Origin: an uncultured Acidobacteriota bacterium
GTDB lineage: Bacteria; Acidobacteriota; Terriglobia; Terriglobales; Acidobacteriaceae
Reading direction: 5' to 3'
Assembly (NCBI GenBank): GCA_903832295.1
Contig: CAILAZ010000101.1
Span: 1-50,724 of the forward strand
Length of the DNA: 50,724 bases
The translations under genes were made by a program, and so were the position numbers. The notes under the pieces are model-generated. The model saw only the letters and a list, made by a program, of their open reading frames with translations, did not search any database and was not told where the DNA came from. This document shows positions 18,647-26,791 of this stretch, piece after piece; the stretch's first letter is position 1; every line of letters starts with the position of its first letter.

Positions 18647-19867
18647 CTAGAGTGACGAGCGCCCCCAACGCTCGACTGTGGAGATTTGTCCAGTGTTCCT
18701 TTGTGTGGCCTTCCTTCGGCGACGCAGCATGTATGGCAGGATCATCACTATCGGGATGAGGTCATCCCATGCGAAATACCCGAACTCGTCCACGTTTCTG
18801 AGGGAGCGCAGCCACTGATGAGCACTGAGAGAGCCCTCGCGCCAAAGGTCGAAGGCGGATTTGAAATCGCGTTCCACCATCCACTTGCGCCCCTCTGGGG
18901 CGGCTTGAAAAGAGATTCCTTCTCCCGCGGCATCGAAGTACATCGCGCGAATCACATCGACACCATTGCCTCCGACGAAGAGTCGGAACGAAGCCCCTAC
19001 TCGAGGATTCACGTCGAGAATCTTGTAGCTTTCGTCCCGCGCGTCCCAACAGAAATCGATATCGACAATGCCCGTAAACTTCAAATTGGAGAGCAGCCTT
19101 CGAGCAGATTCCTGAATGGCTGGATTGTCCGCGCAGACCCCGAGGCTCATCATTCCCAAATGTGCCGGCGTTTGGCGAAGCTTGCGCCCAGTGTATCCAA
19201 CGACACATTGCGATTCGCGGTCGAAGTAGCCAGTGAACACCCACGCATTCTCGCCCGCCAGGAACTCCTGTACGACTAAGTTGGGTTCACTTGCGCCACT
19301 CAATGTACGAACGGCTGCCCGGAGTTCGGCAGCATCGTGGGCTATAAGAGCTCCTGGTGCGCCGTTCCGCTGATTGCCGAAACTTCGCTTCACGATACAT
19401 GGGAACGTACCGGACTTCGAGAACTCCTCGAGTTCCACAAGGGACGACAGCTTTGCAGTGAACGGCACCGGGATGCCAAGGCTTTTCGCTGTGCAGGTCA
19501 TCTTCCACTTGTCCGTGAGCACCTGCAACACACCCGGAGGCTGTTCCGGAAATATATAGTAGGGCCTCAGCTTCTCTTGATTTCTCTCTAACAGGAGTAC
19601 GATCTCGTCCCAGGTAGGAATCAGAATTACTTGCGTAGAAAATGACTGCCCAATTTCACACAGTTTCTCAATGATTAGCTCTTCTGAAATATCAGACAAA
19701 TTGAGATTGAATGTGAGCTTGCAGAAACGCGAATAGGAGGCAGGGCCGCGAGGGGAGCTTTCCATACAATAGACAGGCACCCCCATGCGTCCGAGAGACC
19801 GAATTATGCCCAGACTCCCATGCTCGGCAGCTCCAAGCACTAGCACTGGAATGTGTTTTGGCGCCAT
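18647..19867 (-). CDS. ATP-grasp carboxylate-amine ligase-like protein
   Basis: 406 aa. Start at 19867 is supported by GGAG 8 bases upstream. N-terminal pre-ATP-grasp Rossmann-like part (VLVLGAAEHGSLGIIRSLGR), then the ATP-grasp core with PCIVKRSFGNQRNGAPG (nucleotide-binding Lys), VVQEFLAGENAWVFTGYFD and the metal-binding end DIDFCWDARDESYKILDVNP plus R. Resembles COG3919-type predicted ATP-grasp enzymes, which join a carboxylate to an amine through an acyl phosphate. The substrate is not predictable. It lies directly against amidotransferase copy 2 and 22 bases from the FemAB-like gene, so a role in attaching amino acids or amides to the polymer or its precursors is reasonable but unproven. 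Confidence 0.85.
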   Translation of the reverse strand: MAPKHIPVLVLGAAEHGSLGIIRSLGRMGVPVYCMESSPRGPASYSRFCKLTFNLNLSDISEELIIEKLCEIGQSFSTQVILIPTWDEIVLLLERNQEKLRPYYIFPEQPPGVLQVLTDKWKMTCTAKSLGIPVPFTAKLSSLVELEEFSKSGTFPCIVKRSFGNQRNGAPGALIAHDAAELRAAVRTLSGASEPNLVVQEFLAGENAWVFTGYFDRESQCVVGYTGRKLRQTPAHLGMMSLGVCADNPAIQESARRLLSNLKFTGIVDIDFCWDARDESYKILDVNPRVGASFRLFVGGNGVDVIRAMYFDAAGEGISFQAAPEGRKWMVERDFKSAFDLWREGSLSAHQWLRSLRNVDEFGYFAWDDLIPIVMILPYMLRRRRKATQRNTGQISTVERWGRSSL

Positions 19868-19889
19868 TGAAAGAGCTCCACAGTGTGCG

Positions 19890-20939
19890 CTATGCCGCGC
19901 GATCCAGTGCTGAGTCGGGGAACCTGCGGGCTCTGTCGGTTACGCGAAACATCGCCGCAGCACGAAGTTTCACTTCGTTCGTCGCTGCTGCGATTTCTCG
20001 CAGTCTGCCCACAAAGGGATGCCGCGAAGCACGCAACCACGGAACGCAGATCGGAGTTCCGCCGTACTTGCGCTTGTACTCTCCATCTCCTCCCATATCG
20101 AAGACGTTCATCCCGAGTTCGCGTGCGCGCTGGATCGCGGTCCAGTACAGCAGTTCATTGGGTCGGAGAAACTGCGAGTGCCGGTAGCTCGCTGCACCCC
20201 ACAGATAAGCGAGCGTACCTTTACACAACAGAATTGCAGAGGCAATGCAGAGCCCCGATCTGTCCCGGGCGCGAAGCAATACAACTCCAGGCTGCCCTGC
20301 AAAGGTTCGCACCAGTTCCTTGACACGGGATTTTGGGTAGGTCGGGATCATCTTCTGCTTGCTGAACACATCGAGTAGCTGGTCGTAGTACTCGTCCGCA
20401 AAACCTGCATCTGCGGCCTCCTCAATGATTACCCCCGACCTGCTGGCCTTCCGAATATTGGTGCGGCACTGATGCGTCATCCTGCTAAAAATCTGGTTCT
20501 CCGGGCACCGGAGGTCAATCTCATACCCCCTCTCCTCGCCAAATGTAGAGATGTACCCCTCCATGTCAGACCAGACAAGGGAGCGATCCATTACTTCGGT
20601 ATGAACGCAGCGGAGATCATGAAACGCAAATCGAATGAACTCTCGCAAGACGCATCCTCGCTCCACCCCTTCTGCGAGATTGAATCCCATGTATCCCGTT
20701 GACCACCCTGGAAAAGGACTTCCCAATATCCGGAACCCCAAGCGGGTGACAATCATCCCCGTGAAATAACCAACAGCTCTGCCGTGCTCAGATACGAGCA
20801 GGCACATCGGCTCCCCTCGTTGAGTAGCCACAAGGAACGAAATCCAACGAGGCGATTGGAAGATTGTCTGCTCCGGCAACCGCTGCCGGATGGTGTGTGA
20901 CTCGAATTCCTTAACATGAACCTGTTCGAATTCATACAT
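19890..20939 (-). CDS. FemAB-like / GNAT-fold acyltransferase
   Basis: 349 aa from ATG 20939 (MYEFEQVHVKEF); an earlier in-frame start at 21008 would overlap the upstream GT2 gene. N-terminal half with the entry motif QSPRWISFLVATQRGEPMCL and a FemAB-type second half: THQCRTNIRKASRSGV, DVFSKQKMIPTYPKSRVKEL, then LAYLWGAASYRHSQFLRPNE and a GMNVFDMGGDGEYKRKYGGT end motif, all typical of the FemAB-related proteins found in exopolysaccharide loci. Classical Fem proteins pass amino acids from aminoacyl-tRNA to lipid II; others transfer acyl groups. Here it could put an amino acid or acyl group on an amino sugar. The donor is unknown. No signal peptide or membrane segment seen. Confidence 0.85.
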   Translation of the reverse strand: MYEFEQVHVKEFESHTIRQRLPEQTIFQSPRWISFLVATQRGEPMCLLVSEHGRAVGYFTGMIVTRLGFRILGSPFPGWSTGYMGFNLAEGVERGCVLREFIRFAFHDLRCVHTEVMDRSLVWSDMEGYISTFGEERGYEIDLRCPENQIFSRMTHQCRTNIRKASRSGVIIEEAADAGFADEYYDQLLDVFSKQKMIPTYPKSRVKELVRTFAGQPGVVLLRARDRSGLCIASAILLCKGTLAYLWGAASYRHSQFLRPNELLYWTAIQRARELGMNVFDMGGDGEYKRKYGGTPICVPWLRASRHPFVGRLREIAAATNEVKLRAAAMFRVTDRARRFPDSALDRAA

Positions 20940-20947
20940 ACCTGACG

Positions 20948-22045
20948 TCAAGCCCCATACCTTTGAACCGTACGCCGCTGAAGCGGTAACAGCAGGAGCC
21001 TGTGGCACCGCTTAGAGAAGCTAATCTTCAGAGCCGCCATCATCGAACCCAATCCATAGGGCACGTGCAGAAGCCCAAACACGAGCGGCATCACGAACAC
21101 TAACTTCCAATTCCGCTGCTTGATTGCAGTGCGTAAAGCTACAAGAAAACTGAGGGCCAGGTAGGCCCCCAACGTGGCTGCAGTCACCCACAGCGCCGAG
21201 TGGAATCGAATTGCCGCGGCAGCAGAGGCCGCAATCACTCCGACGAATACCATCGGAACGAGATGCCGCCATCCCACCGGCATAACATCGCTATAGGCAA
21301 ACGGCATGATCGCCCAGTACCCATTGCGAAAATTGTGCGGCACGAACGTTCGAAGATCGGTTCGCGCTTGGTACCGTACAACAATGTCGCGTACAAGGAG
21401 GGTGTGGCCGCCAGCCTGCTTCAATCGAAGGTTGAATTCGATGTCCTGGCTGAAGACGAGTTGCTCGTTCCATAGCCCGATGCGTTCGAAAACATCTCGC
21501 CGGTAGCACCCAAAAGCAGCGGTATCTGCCCAACGAGGCTCCCGGCAATTCCCTGTGCGAAAAGCAGACCCACCCACGCCAAAGGGGTGCGACAATGCAG
21601 CTACGATCGCATCGGCAAGCATGCCGTCTCCGCGCGGTTCGGTAACGCACACTCCACCCACATTTTCTGCATTGAACCTCTGCGAATACTGGACGCATCT
21701 TTCAATCGCGTAACGATCGTAGGCTGCATGCGCGCTCATGATCATGATCAGCTCTCCGCGGGCGGCGCGTACTCCTATATTGAACCCGACAGGGGTGATT
21801 CGGCGCGGGTTGTCGAGCAGCTTCACAGCACTGTGCCGGTTCGCAAACTGTCGCACGATTTGCCTTGTTTCATCGGTACTCATCCCATCGACCACAAGCA
21901 CTTCAAGGCACTCCAGTGGGTAACTTCCGAACAGAATCGAATCCAGGCAGCGAGCGATGAACCGCTGTTCGTTGTAGCAGGCTACGATCACCGACACGAG
22001 CGGTTTAACCGAAGACACCCCGGCATCTGCTGAATTGGCGATCAT
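20948..22045 (-). CDS. Glycosyltransferase family 2 with C-terminal membrane helices
   Basis: 365 aa. GT-A fold: PLVSVIVACYNEQRFIARCL at the N-terminus, VLVVDGMSTDETRQIV, then the DXD-like region near MSAHAAYDRYAIE and a GLWNEQLVFSQDIEFNLRLK acceptor/ED motif. This is the SDE/succinoglycan ExoA-like subgroup, in which two or three C-terminal membrane helices (LVPMVFVGVIAASAAAAIRF and onward) anchor the enzyme. It adds a sugar to a lipid-linked intermediate at the inner membrane. Its start overlaps the stop of the upstream aminotransferase by 4 bases (ATGA), indicating translational coupling. Confidence 0.9.
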   Translation of the reverse strand: MIANSADAGVSSVKPLVSVIVACYNEQRFIARCLDSILFGSYPLECLEVLVVDGMSTDETRQIVRQFANRHSAVKLLDNPRRITPVGFNIGVRAARGELIMIMSAHAAYDRYAIERCVQYSQRFNAENVGGVCVTEPRGDGMLADAIVAALSHPFGVGGSAFRTGNCREPRWADTAAFGCYRRDVFERIGLWNEQLVFSQDIEFNLRLKQAGGHTLLVRDIVVRYQARTDLRTFVPHNFRNGYWAIMPFAYSDVMPVGWRHLVPMVFVGVIAASAAAAIRFHSALWVTAATLGAYLALSFLVALRTAIKQRNWKLVFVMPLVFGLLHVPYGLGSMMAALKISFSKRCHRLLLLPLQRRTVQRYGA

Positions 22046-23301
22046 GCGGCAGGAACCTGTATTGCTTCGCGGGAAGCAACCGACATTACCTTCTCCACAG
22101 CGGCAGAGACATCAAGCATGTCTGAGCTGTCGAGTGTAGGATGCACAAGGAACATCAAGCTCGTCTGCGAGAGCGTGCGCGCATTCTTCAAGGGCACTGA
22201 GGGCCGGGCGTTGGCGAACGCCTTCTCAAGGTAGATTTCACCGCAACTTCCCTGGAAGCAGGGTATTCCTTCGGCACAGATTGCCGAGATCACGGCGTCA
22301 CGAGTCCACCCGGGAGCGAGGAACTCGGGCCGAATGAATACATAGAATTTGTAGAAAGCGTGTTCAATGCTGGACGGTGGAAGTGGCACTCGTAGTGACG
22401 GTACTATGCAGAGCCGCTGCGCAAGGTCTTCGGCGTTGCGCCGACGCTTGCTGAGGGACAAGTGCAAATCCCGAAGTTTCGCTCTGCCAACAGCTGCTTG
22501 AATTTCCGTCATTCGCCAGTTAGTACCGAATGAATCATGGAGCCATCGGAATTCGTGCCCCGCGGTCTCTGCCTGGGCCAACGCGCGGCTCTTTCCATGG
22601 TCTTTCATGCTCCAGGCTCGTTCGTAAATTTCGCTGTCGTTGGTCACAAGCATCCCACCTTCGCCGCATGTGGTGAGGATCTTGTCCTGGCAGAAGGAGA
22701 ACGCAGCGGCGTCCCCAAGGCTTCCTGCCATTTTCCCTGCGTACCGAGCTCCCAGACTCTGGGCACAATCTTCGATGACTCTTAGGCCGTATTCTTCAGC
22801 GAGGCGCAGTATCTCGCTCATCTCACAAGGCCATCCGGCGAGGTGGACACAGATGATCGCCCGGGTACGCTCCGTAAGTACGCTGCGGATTGACTCAGCC
22901 GTTAGTGTTTGGCTATCAGGGGCAACGTCGGCTATGACCGGGGTCGCTCCGCGCATGACCACGCAGCTTGCTGAAGCAATGAATGTGCGACTAGGGACAA
23001 CTACCTCGTCCCCAGTCCCAATTCCAATCCCAACCAGCGCCGCCTCCAGCGCCACGGTGCCATTCGCCAGAGCCACTGCGTGACGAACACCCAGAAACGA
23101 GGAGAACTCCTCCTCGAACAGGCGTCCCTCCTGACCTGTCCAGTAATTAACCTTGCCGCTCTTGAGCACCCGGGTGGCTGCTTCGATTTCGCTCTCGCGA
23201 AATTCTGGCCAAGTCGGCAGCGGACGAGTCCGCACAGGTGTCCCCCCAAATAGCGCGAGGGCTTCAGCACCAATCGATACACTGCTCGGATGACTACTCA
23301 A
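22042..23301 (-). CDS. DegT/DnrJ/EryC1 family sugar aminotransferase (copy 1)
   Basis: 419 aa. PLP-dependent transamination of a keto-sugar nucleotide. Motifs: WPEFRESEIEAATRVLKSGK at the N-terminus, ALANGTVALEAAL, VIEDCAQSLGARYAGK, the PLP-lysine segment FSFCQDKILTTCGEGGM and NWRMTEIQAAVG. It overlaps the priming transferase gene by 8 bases and so probably supplies the 4-amino sugar that this transferase uses, after the 4,6-dehydratase encoded at 29136-31043 (PglF-PglE-PglC logic). The alternative is a different keto-sugar substrate. It is only distantly similar to the second DegT protein at 25572-26750. Confidence 0.92.
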   Translation of the reverse strand: MSSHPSSVSIGAEALALFGGTPVRTRPLPTWPEFRESEIEAATRVLKSGKVNYWTGQEGRLFEEEFSSFLGVRHAVALANGTVALEAALVGIGIGTGDEVVVPSRTFIASASCVVMRGATPVIADVAPDSQTLTAESIRSVLTERTRAIICVHLAGWPCEMSEILRLAEEYGLRVIEDCAQSLGARYAGKMAGSLGDAAAFSFCQDKILTTCGEGGMLVTNDSEIYERAWSMKDHGKSRALAQAETAGHEFRWLHDSFGTNWRMTEIQAAVGRAKLRDLHLSLSKRRRNAEDLAQRLCIVPSLRVPLPPSSIEHAFYKFYVFIRPEFLAPGWTRDAVISAICAEGIPCFQGSCGEIYLEKAFANARPSVPLKNARTLSQTSLMFLVHPTLDSSDMLDVSAAVEKVMSVASREAIQVPAA

Positions 23302-23938
23302 AGATTGCCACCAATGTGCGCAAGATTATGCCGCAATCAACCCTGAAACTGCACTGCTCCACATAGGCGATTCCCAGGCGAACCTTTTCCGGGCGAATCA
23401 CTTCGTGATACACGCGATGTGGGTCATCGCTCCCCAGCATGAGCCGACCTTCATGGTGAAATTTGATGGATGCCCAGTCCGTGATTCCTGGCCGAACCAC
23501 AAGCAGAGTACGCTCGCGTGAGGTGTATGCCTCAACCTCGGCCAATACCTCTGGGCGCGGCCCGACAAGGCTCATTTCGCCAAGCACAACATTGAAGAGC
23601 TGAGGCAGTTCGTCGAGTTTGAAACGGCGAAGGTATACGCCCACTCTTGTGATTCGAGGATCATCGTCCGGGGTCTCTGATCCTCCAAGTTGCTCCGCGT
23701 CAGGGACCATGGTCCGGAATTTCATAATCCGGAAGGGTCTTCCCATGTGACCCGCGCGCCAGCCGCGATATAGGACTGGGCCTCTCGAATCCAAACGCAC
23801 GAGCAGAGCAACAACTGCCAGCACGGGCGACAGTGCGATGGCTCCGAGCAAAGCGACCACGAAGTCGAGACATCGTTTCCCGAAACGCCGATAAATACCG
23901 GGCCGGTCGAGGGCAAAAGGTACAGTCCAGCTACCCAC
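23294..23938 (-). CDS. Priming undecaprenyl-phosphate sugar-1-phosphate transferase
   Basis: 214 aa, the small PglC-like form of the bacterial sugar transferase family rather than the ~470-aa WcaJ form. One N-terminal hydrophobic re-entrant segment (CLDFVVALLGAIALSPVLAV), then FRIMKFRTMVPDAEQLG, the catalytic LDELPQLFNVVLGEMSLVGP with its Asp-Glu pair, RPE and RPGITDWASIKF. It transfers a sugar 1-phosphate from a UDP-sugar to undecaprenyl phosphate and starts repeat-unit assembly at the inner membrane. The 8-base overlap with the downstream aminotransferase gene suggests that a UDP-diamino-dideoxy sugar is the primer; this is inference. Confidence 0.93.
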   Translation of the reverse strand: MGSWTVPFALDRPGIYRRFGKRCLDFVVALLGAIALSPVLAVVALLVRLDSRGPVLYRGWRAGHMGRPFRIMKFRTMVPDAEQLGGSETPDDDPRITRVGVYLRRFKLDELPQLFNVVLGEMSLVGPRPEVLAEVEAYTSRERTLLVVRPGITDWASIKFHHEGRLMLGSDDPHRVYHEVIRPEKVRLGIAYVEQCSFRVDCGIILRTLVAIFE

Positions 23939-23958
23939 TTTTGGTATCTCTCCTCGGT

Positions 23959-25575
23959 CTATGCCGCCTGAGTCAGCTCTGGCTCTTCATCTGGACGGTC
24001 GACGGCCGCGCGGCATACGCCCGCTGCGATCTCATAGCTGCGGCCGCAGCTCCCACAATTCGGGCGTGCGCTGTTTTCGAGTCGGACGCCGCAATAACAC
24101 ATCCACCCTAATCGTCGAGCAGGGGTTCCCACCATGAGAGCATAGTCTGGCACATCGGCTGTCACCGTACTGCCCGCACCAATGAATGAGTAGCGTCCCA
24201 AGGTTACCCCGCAAACGATGGTCGCATTTGCCCCAATCGTCGCGCCCTGCCGAACCACCGTTGACTTGTATTCTGTCCGCCTCAGAACGTGGCTTCGTGG
24301 GTTGATCACGTTTGTAAACACCATTGAGGGTCCGCAGAACACGTCGTCTTCAAGGATGACACCGGTATAGACCGAGACGTTATTTTGAATTTTGACGTTG
24401 TTTCCAATCTCAACTTCCGGGCTGATCACAACGTTCTGGCCAAGGTTGCAGTTGGCGCCGACTTTTGCACCGCTCATGATATGAGAGAAGTGCCAGACCT
24501 TCGTTCCCTCGCCTATATCGCAACCGGAGTCGATGACAGCAGTTGGATGTGCGAAATAGTTCGGAGTTCCCTGGCTAACCTCTATCGGACTACCGTGCCG
24601 CTTCAGCGACTCTTCGCAACCTTCAAGCACCTCAAGCACCCGAACAGCGCTTTCCCCGTTTGTCCGCGGCATCGTTCTGGCCACTCCGCAGTCGAGAAAA
24701 TGCCTGCACTCGGCACGGAGCGGCTCAATATTCTCCAGCGCAACAACTTGGCCATCATCTTTGTGCGCAACGGGAACGCGGTTCAACCAGTCAATGCGAT
24801 GAGAGTAAAGAACCAGTTTGCGTTCTTTCTCCACATCATCGAAGACCGCCATTTTCTTGCTGCCCACCACAACGAGTTTCTGCTCCTTAAATGGATGGAG
24901 CCAACTCACAAAGAAATGGGCTTCGACACCGCTTGGGAATTCGCACGTGGTCAGAGTGGTGTCCACATTGTGATTGAGATAGCTGCCACCATGGGCCGCG
25001 ATTCGCGTCGGCATCTCCCCTAGCAAGAACAGAATTGCCGAGATATCGTGAGGGGCGAAGCTCCAGAGGATATTTTCTTCAGTCCGCAGTTTACCGAGAT
25101 TCAGTCTGGATGAATAAATGTACTGAATCTTTCCAAGATCGCCGTTACTCACCAGACGCTTGAGCTCAAGAATCGCTGGATGATACTCGAGAATGTGTCC
25201 CACCATCAGAACACGACCCTTCCGGTTGGCGAGTTCGACCAGCTTTCTGCCCTCATCAGCGTGGAGGGCCAGCGGCTTCTCCACGTAGACGTCCTTGCCT
25301 GCAAGAAGGCAGCGGCACGCTAGCGCATAATGCTGGGAGGCGGGTGCCGCAATCACAACGCCCTTCGTCCATGGGTCAGCCAAGACATCATCCAATTCGG
25401 AAGTGGTCTTTACTCCGTACCTGGAATGGGCATCCGCAAGCGCTTCCCCTCGTGAATCACACACGCAGAGGAGCGCCCCCAACTCGTGAAAATTACGCAC
25501 CAGGTTCTTTCCCCAATATCCTGAGCCGACGACTGCGACTTTGTAGCTTGCATAGTCCATATTGATTGCGCTCAC
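23959..25575 (-). CDS. Fused sugar-nucleotide oxidoreductase and N-acetyltransferase (WlbA-WlbB type)
   Basis: 538 aa with two enzymes in one chain. Residues ~1-330: Gfo/Idh/MocA oxidoreductase with VAVVGSGYWGKNLVRNFHEL (NAD site) and DVYVEKPLALHADEG (EKP motif). Residues ~340-510: left-handed beta-helix acyltransferase with hexapeptide repeats (IGEGTKVWHFSHIMSGAKVG, VEIGNNVKIQNNVSVYTGV, PSMVFTNVINPRS), like WlbB/WbpD. The C-terminus has a CxC...CxxC pair (CYCG, CGSCG) that may bind zinc. In the WlbABC/WbpBDE pathway these steps oxidise C3 of UDP-GlcNAcA and later acetylate the 3-amino group; the aminotransferase between them is encoded next door with a 4-base overlap. The required UDP-GlcNAc 6-dehydrogenase is not in this window. 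Confidence 0.92.
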   Translation of the reverse strand: MSAINMDYASYKVAVVGSGYWGKNLVRNFHELGALLCVCDSRGEALADAHSRYGVKTTSELDDVLADPWTKGVVIAAPASQHYALACRCLLAGKDVYVEKPLALHADEGRKLVELANRKGRVLMVGHILEYHPAILELKRLVSNGDLGKIQYIYSSRLNLGKLRTEENILWSFAPHDISAILFLLGEMPTRIAAHGGSYLNHNVDTTLTTCEFPSGVEAHFFVSWLHPFKEQKLVVVGSKKMAVFDDVEKERKLVLYSHRIDWLNRVPVAHKDDGQVVALENIEPLRAECRHFLDCGVARTMPRTNGESAVRVLEVLEGCEESLKRHGSPIEVSQGTPNYFAHPTAVIDSGCDIGEGTKVWHFSHIMSGAKVGANCNLGQNVVISPEVEIGNNVKIQNNVSVYTGVILEDDVFCGPSMVFTNVINPRSHVLRRTEYKSTVVRQGATIGANATIVCGVTLGRYSFIGAGSTVTADVPDYALMVGTPARRLGWMCYCGVRLENSARPNCGSCGRSYEIAAGVCRAAVDRPDEEPELTQAA

Positions 25576-26750
25576 CTCTGTTCCCTAAAGAATTCTGAAA
25601 TTGCCGCGACGACAGCAAACTGCTGCGCGTCAGTCAACTCGGCAAAGATAGGCAAAGCCAGTGTCCGGCTGGCAGCCGCTTCAGCCTGCGGGAAATCCCC
25701 TGCCCCGTAACCCAGGAATCTGTACGCTGACTCCGTGTGGAGCGGCGTCGGGTAATAGATCTCTGTCGGGATCCCGCGCCTTTGCAGATATTCGCGCAGT
25801 TCGTCTCGAACCGCTGTTTGGATGACAAACTGGTTGTATACGTGGGTTCGGTTCTCGCGAGCGCACGGAAGGTCCACTTTGGAGTCCAAATCGAATTCAT
25901 GGAACAAGCCCCGATAGCGTTCTGCATTCCGCTGTCGCTCAGCCGTCCATTCGCCAAGGTGCCTCAACTTGACACGCAGGATTGCAGCTTGCAATGCGTC
26001 AAGCCGGCTGTTCATTCCGATCAGGTCATATTGGTATTTCTTCCTGCATCCGTGCACTCGTAGAGCTCTGAGTTTGTCCGCTAGGGCCTGGTCATTGGTC
26101 GTCAGCATTCCTCCATCTCCGGCGCACCCCAAGTTCTTTGAGGGGAAGAAGCTGAAGCAAGCAATCTCTCCCAGGCTACCTACCGCCTTGCCTGCATAAC
26201 GCGCGCCTATGGCCTGCGCTGCGTCCTCGATCACCGGAATGCCGAAATCATCAGCAGTCTTGCGTATGGCAGCCATCTCCGCCGCCTGCCCAAATAGATG
26301 GACCGGCATGACTGCACGCGTACGCGAGGTGACAGCCTGCGGCAGCAAGTCAGGATCGATGTTGTAGGTCTCGGTTTCAATATCAACGAACACCGGACGG
26401 GCGCCCACACGAGCTATGGCGCCGGCTGTCGCTCCGAATGTGAAAGGAGTAGTCACCACTTCATCTCCGGGGCCGATCCCCAAAGCCATCAGTGCTAAGA
26501 CCAATGCATCGGACCCAGATGCACATCCGATGGCAAAGCGGGTGCCTGTCAGTGGCGCGATTTCCGATTCCAGTTGTTCAACTTCTGGTCCGAGAATGAA
26601 GTGTTGGTCATCCAGTACCTTCTCAACCGCCGCGAGCACATCGTGGCGGATACGGGAATGCTGGGCCTTCAGGTCGAGGAACGGAAACTGCATCTGGCCC
26701 GACGGTACGTACTGGGGTGGTGCGCTCCCAACTCTGGCATTAGTTTCCAT
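25572..26750 (-). CDS. DegT/DnrJ/EryC1 family sugar aminotransferase (copy 2, WlbC/WbpE-like)
   Basis: 392 aa. Opens with FPFLDLKAQHSRIRHDVLAA after a ~20-residue leader, as in WbpE/WlbC. Further landmarks: ILGPEVEQLE, GCASGSDALVLALMALGIG, DEVVTTPFTFGATAGAI, VIEDAAQAIGARYAGK and the PLP-lysine segment FSFFPSKNLGCAGDGGM. It is expected to transaminate the 3-keto uronic acid nucleotide made by the oxidoreductase half of the 23959-25575 protein, giving the 3-amino sugar that the acetyltransferase half then acetylates. The 4-base overlap with that gene supports the pairing. Separated by 41 bases from the kinase gene upstream. Confidence 0.93.
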   Translation of the reverse strand: METNARVGSAPPQYVPSGQMQFPFLDLKAQHSRIRHDVLAAVEKVLDDQHFILGPEVEQLESEIAPLTGTRFAIGCASGSDALVLALMALGIGPGDEVVTTPFTFGATAGAIARVGARPVFVDIETETYNIDPDLLPQAVTSRTRAVMPVHLFGQAAEMAAIRKTADDFGIPVIEDAAQAIGARYAGKAVGSLGEIACFSFFPSKNLGCAGDGGMLTTNDQALADKLRALRVHGCRKKYQYDLIGMNSRLDALQAAILRVKLRHLGEWTAERQRNAERYRGLFHEFDLDSKVDLPCARENRTHVYNQFVIQTAVRDELREYLQRRGIPTEIYYPTPLHTESAYRFLGYGAGDFPQAEAAASRTLALPIFAELTDAQQFAVVAAISEFFREQR

Positions 26751-26791
26751 GAGGTCCTTTCTTTTACAGCTATCAGTTCAATTACTCATAC

